A stretch of DNA of 64,000 nucleotides from Magnetospirillum sp. Its GTDB lineage: Bacteria; Pseudomonadota; Alphaproteobacteria; Rhodospirillales; Magnetospirillaceae. Positions 63,073 through 64,000 of the stretch are shown here, piece after piece. The stretch is taken from contig JANQAI010000011.1 in the NCBI GenBank assembly GCA_024707145.1, positions 310,001 through 374,000 of the forward strand, read 5' to 3'. Position 1 is the stretch's first letter. Each line of letters opens with the position of its first letter. Below the pieces are notes generated by a model. It did no database searches and was not told the origin of the DNA. It was given only the letters and a program-made list of their open reading frames with translations. A program made the position numbers and the translations under genes.

Positions 63073-64000
63073 TCAGCCAACCACAACTGAAAGGCCGGGC
63101 TCGGCTGTTCCCGCAATCTTGACGTGCTCGGTAAAATATTTAATCCGCTTAGCTGCGTCTACTGTAGGCTGTGCGAAATAGTATCCTTGCGCGTAGTCGA
63201 TGTTGACGTCACGCAGGATTTGCAGCATGCCGGTGTCCTCGACGCATTCGCCGACGGTGATGATGCCGAGGTCGTGACAGAGGGTGGTGATGGCCTTGAG
63301 CACCGAGCGCCCGCGCGGATCGCGGGCGTCCTGGACGTAGAGGGCGTCGATCTTGACGAAGTCCACCGGCAGGAAGCGCAGCAGGTCGAATGCCGAACCG
63401 CCGGAACCGAAATCGTCGAGCGAGATGCGCGCGCCCAGCTTGCGGATGCGGGCCAGCAGGCGCTTGGCTTCATCGAGATTGTAGATTTCGGCGGCATCGG
63501 TGACTTCGAGGATCAGGCGCCCCAGCACCTGACGGTTCTCCTCCAGTACCTTGAACAGGGACTGGTAGAAGGCCGGGTTGCCCAGCGAATGGCCCGAGAC
63601 GTTGACGGCGATGCTGGCCAGCGGCGACACCTCGCCCGGATTGCGCAGCAGCTTCAGCGCCTTGGTGATGGTGATCAGGTCGAACTCGCCGATCAGCCCC
63701 ACCTCGGTGGCGAAGGGGATGATCTGCGAGGGCGCGAAAAAGCTGCCGTTATGGGTGATGCGGGTGAACGCCTCGTACTTCAGCACCGCGCCGGTGCGCA
63801 GGTTGACCACCGGCTGGTACAGGAAGGCCAGCTTCTCGCCGCCGCGCACCATGGCGCGGAAGTTCTTCACCCGCACCAGGGTGTCCTGGATGGCCACCTT
63901 GGCGCTTTCGGCCAGGGATTTCAGGGCGAAACGGCTGCTGTCGCGGACGAAGCCGGTGACGATGTAGTTGAGCGCCTTGGCGATGTCGTCGTCGGACAGC
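63073..64000 (-). CDS. EAL-domain protein, N-terminus beyond window
   Basis: The frame is open from the window edge to the stop at 63073 (about 308 residues). An internal GTG at 63897 is a less likely start because the upstream residues (NYIVTGFVRDSSRFALKSLAESAK) continue smoothly. The EAL fold has YEAFTRI (EAF instead of EAL), AVNVSG, LEVTDA, LDDFGSGGSAFDLL, VKIDAL, GECVED and QGYYFAQP, so the metal-binding Glu, Asn, Glu, Asp pair, Lys and Gln are kept. A c-di-GMP phosphodiesterase activity is plausible. Any N-terminal sensor or GGDEF domain lies outside. Confidence 0.8.
   Translation of the reverse strand, partial: LSDDDIAKALNYIVTGFVRDSSRFALKSLAESAKVAIQDTLVRVKNFRAMVRGGEKLAFLYQPVVNLRTGAVLKYEAFTRITHNGSFFAPSQIIPFATEVGLIGEFDLITITKALKLLRNPGEVSPLASIAVNVSGHSLGNPAFYQSLFKVLEENRQVLGRLILEVTDAAEIYNLDEAKRLLARIRKLGARISLDDFGSGGSAFDLLRFLPVDFVKIDALYVQDARDPRGRSVLKAITTLCHDLGIITVGECVEDTGMLQILRDVNIDYAQGYYFAQPTVDAAKRIKYFTEHVKIAGTAEPGLSVVVG

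Overview
The window is GC-rich bacterial chromosome from an alphaproteobacterium, most likely a Rhodospirillales member of the Magnetospirillum/Phaeospirillum type. The evidence is a Tat-exported Hyb-type hydrogenase next to a HupUV hydrogen sensor, a che cluster with a c-di-GMP output gene, TamA/TamB, a GH17-GT2 beta-glucan synthase, and dispersed 'GTCATGCCCGG...' hairpin repeats. The genus is an inference. No rRNA, tRNA, CRISPR array, transposase or phage gene was seen.

Layout. 1-2510 (minus): hybO-hybA-hybB of an uptake hydrogenase behind a clear sigma-54 promoter. 2830-5806: small stress and regulatory genes (rnk, a 17-kDa-antigen-like secreted protein, DUF6496, DUF2934, a CBS protein, an OmpR-type regulator lacking its phosphoacceptor Asp). 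6355-17214 (plus): a chemosensory operon (STAS, cheY, cheA, cheW, MCP, cheW, cheR, cheB, an unusual MCP-like cytoplasmic protein, a GGDEF-EAL protein). 17465-19087: ABC-F ATPase. 19201-36789 (almost all minus): a surface-glycan and secretion locus with a 24-repeat RTX protein, four glycosyltransferases plus one degenerate paralogue-like GT2, a methyltransferase, a type I secretion ABC/HlyD pair, a pyruvyl-transferase-family protein, a coiled-coil protein and galE. 37057-39478 (minus): hupUV hydrogen sensor. 39610-49286: Na/Pi cotransporter, ferric-reductase-like flavoprotein, GH17-GT2 synthase, Tex, a branched-chain-amino-acid-type binding protein. 49422-54966 (minus): tamA-tamB. 55247-57402 (plus): cspA, an infA paralogue, an RhlE-type helicase. 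57450-64000 (minus): TPR-like protein, ligA, a histidine kinase and a partial EAL protein.

A dominant oddity is sequence quality or mutation. Fourteen genes are interrupted by sixteen single-base frameshifts, and these fall into two classes. Six lack one base in a G/C homopolymer of 4-7. Of the ten with one extra base, nine sit where the repaired reading frame would be GAGCT or CAGCT (for example GAGCCTG for GAGCTG). All affected proteins are otherwise well preserved, so I annotate them as single genes and treat the shifts as probable systematic assembly errors.

Functionally, the two hydrogenase loci fit one H2-sensing circuit: the HupUV sensor would feed a HupT/HupR-type pair outside the window that acts on the sigma-54 promoter of hybO. 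The T1SS-glycosyltransferase-RTX block looks like a dedicated machine for making and exporting a calcium-binding, possibly glycan-associated surface protein. The che operon ends in a phosphodiesterase, suggesting that chemosensory input is coupled to c-di-GMP.
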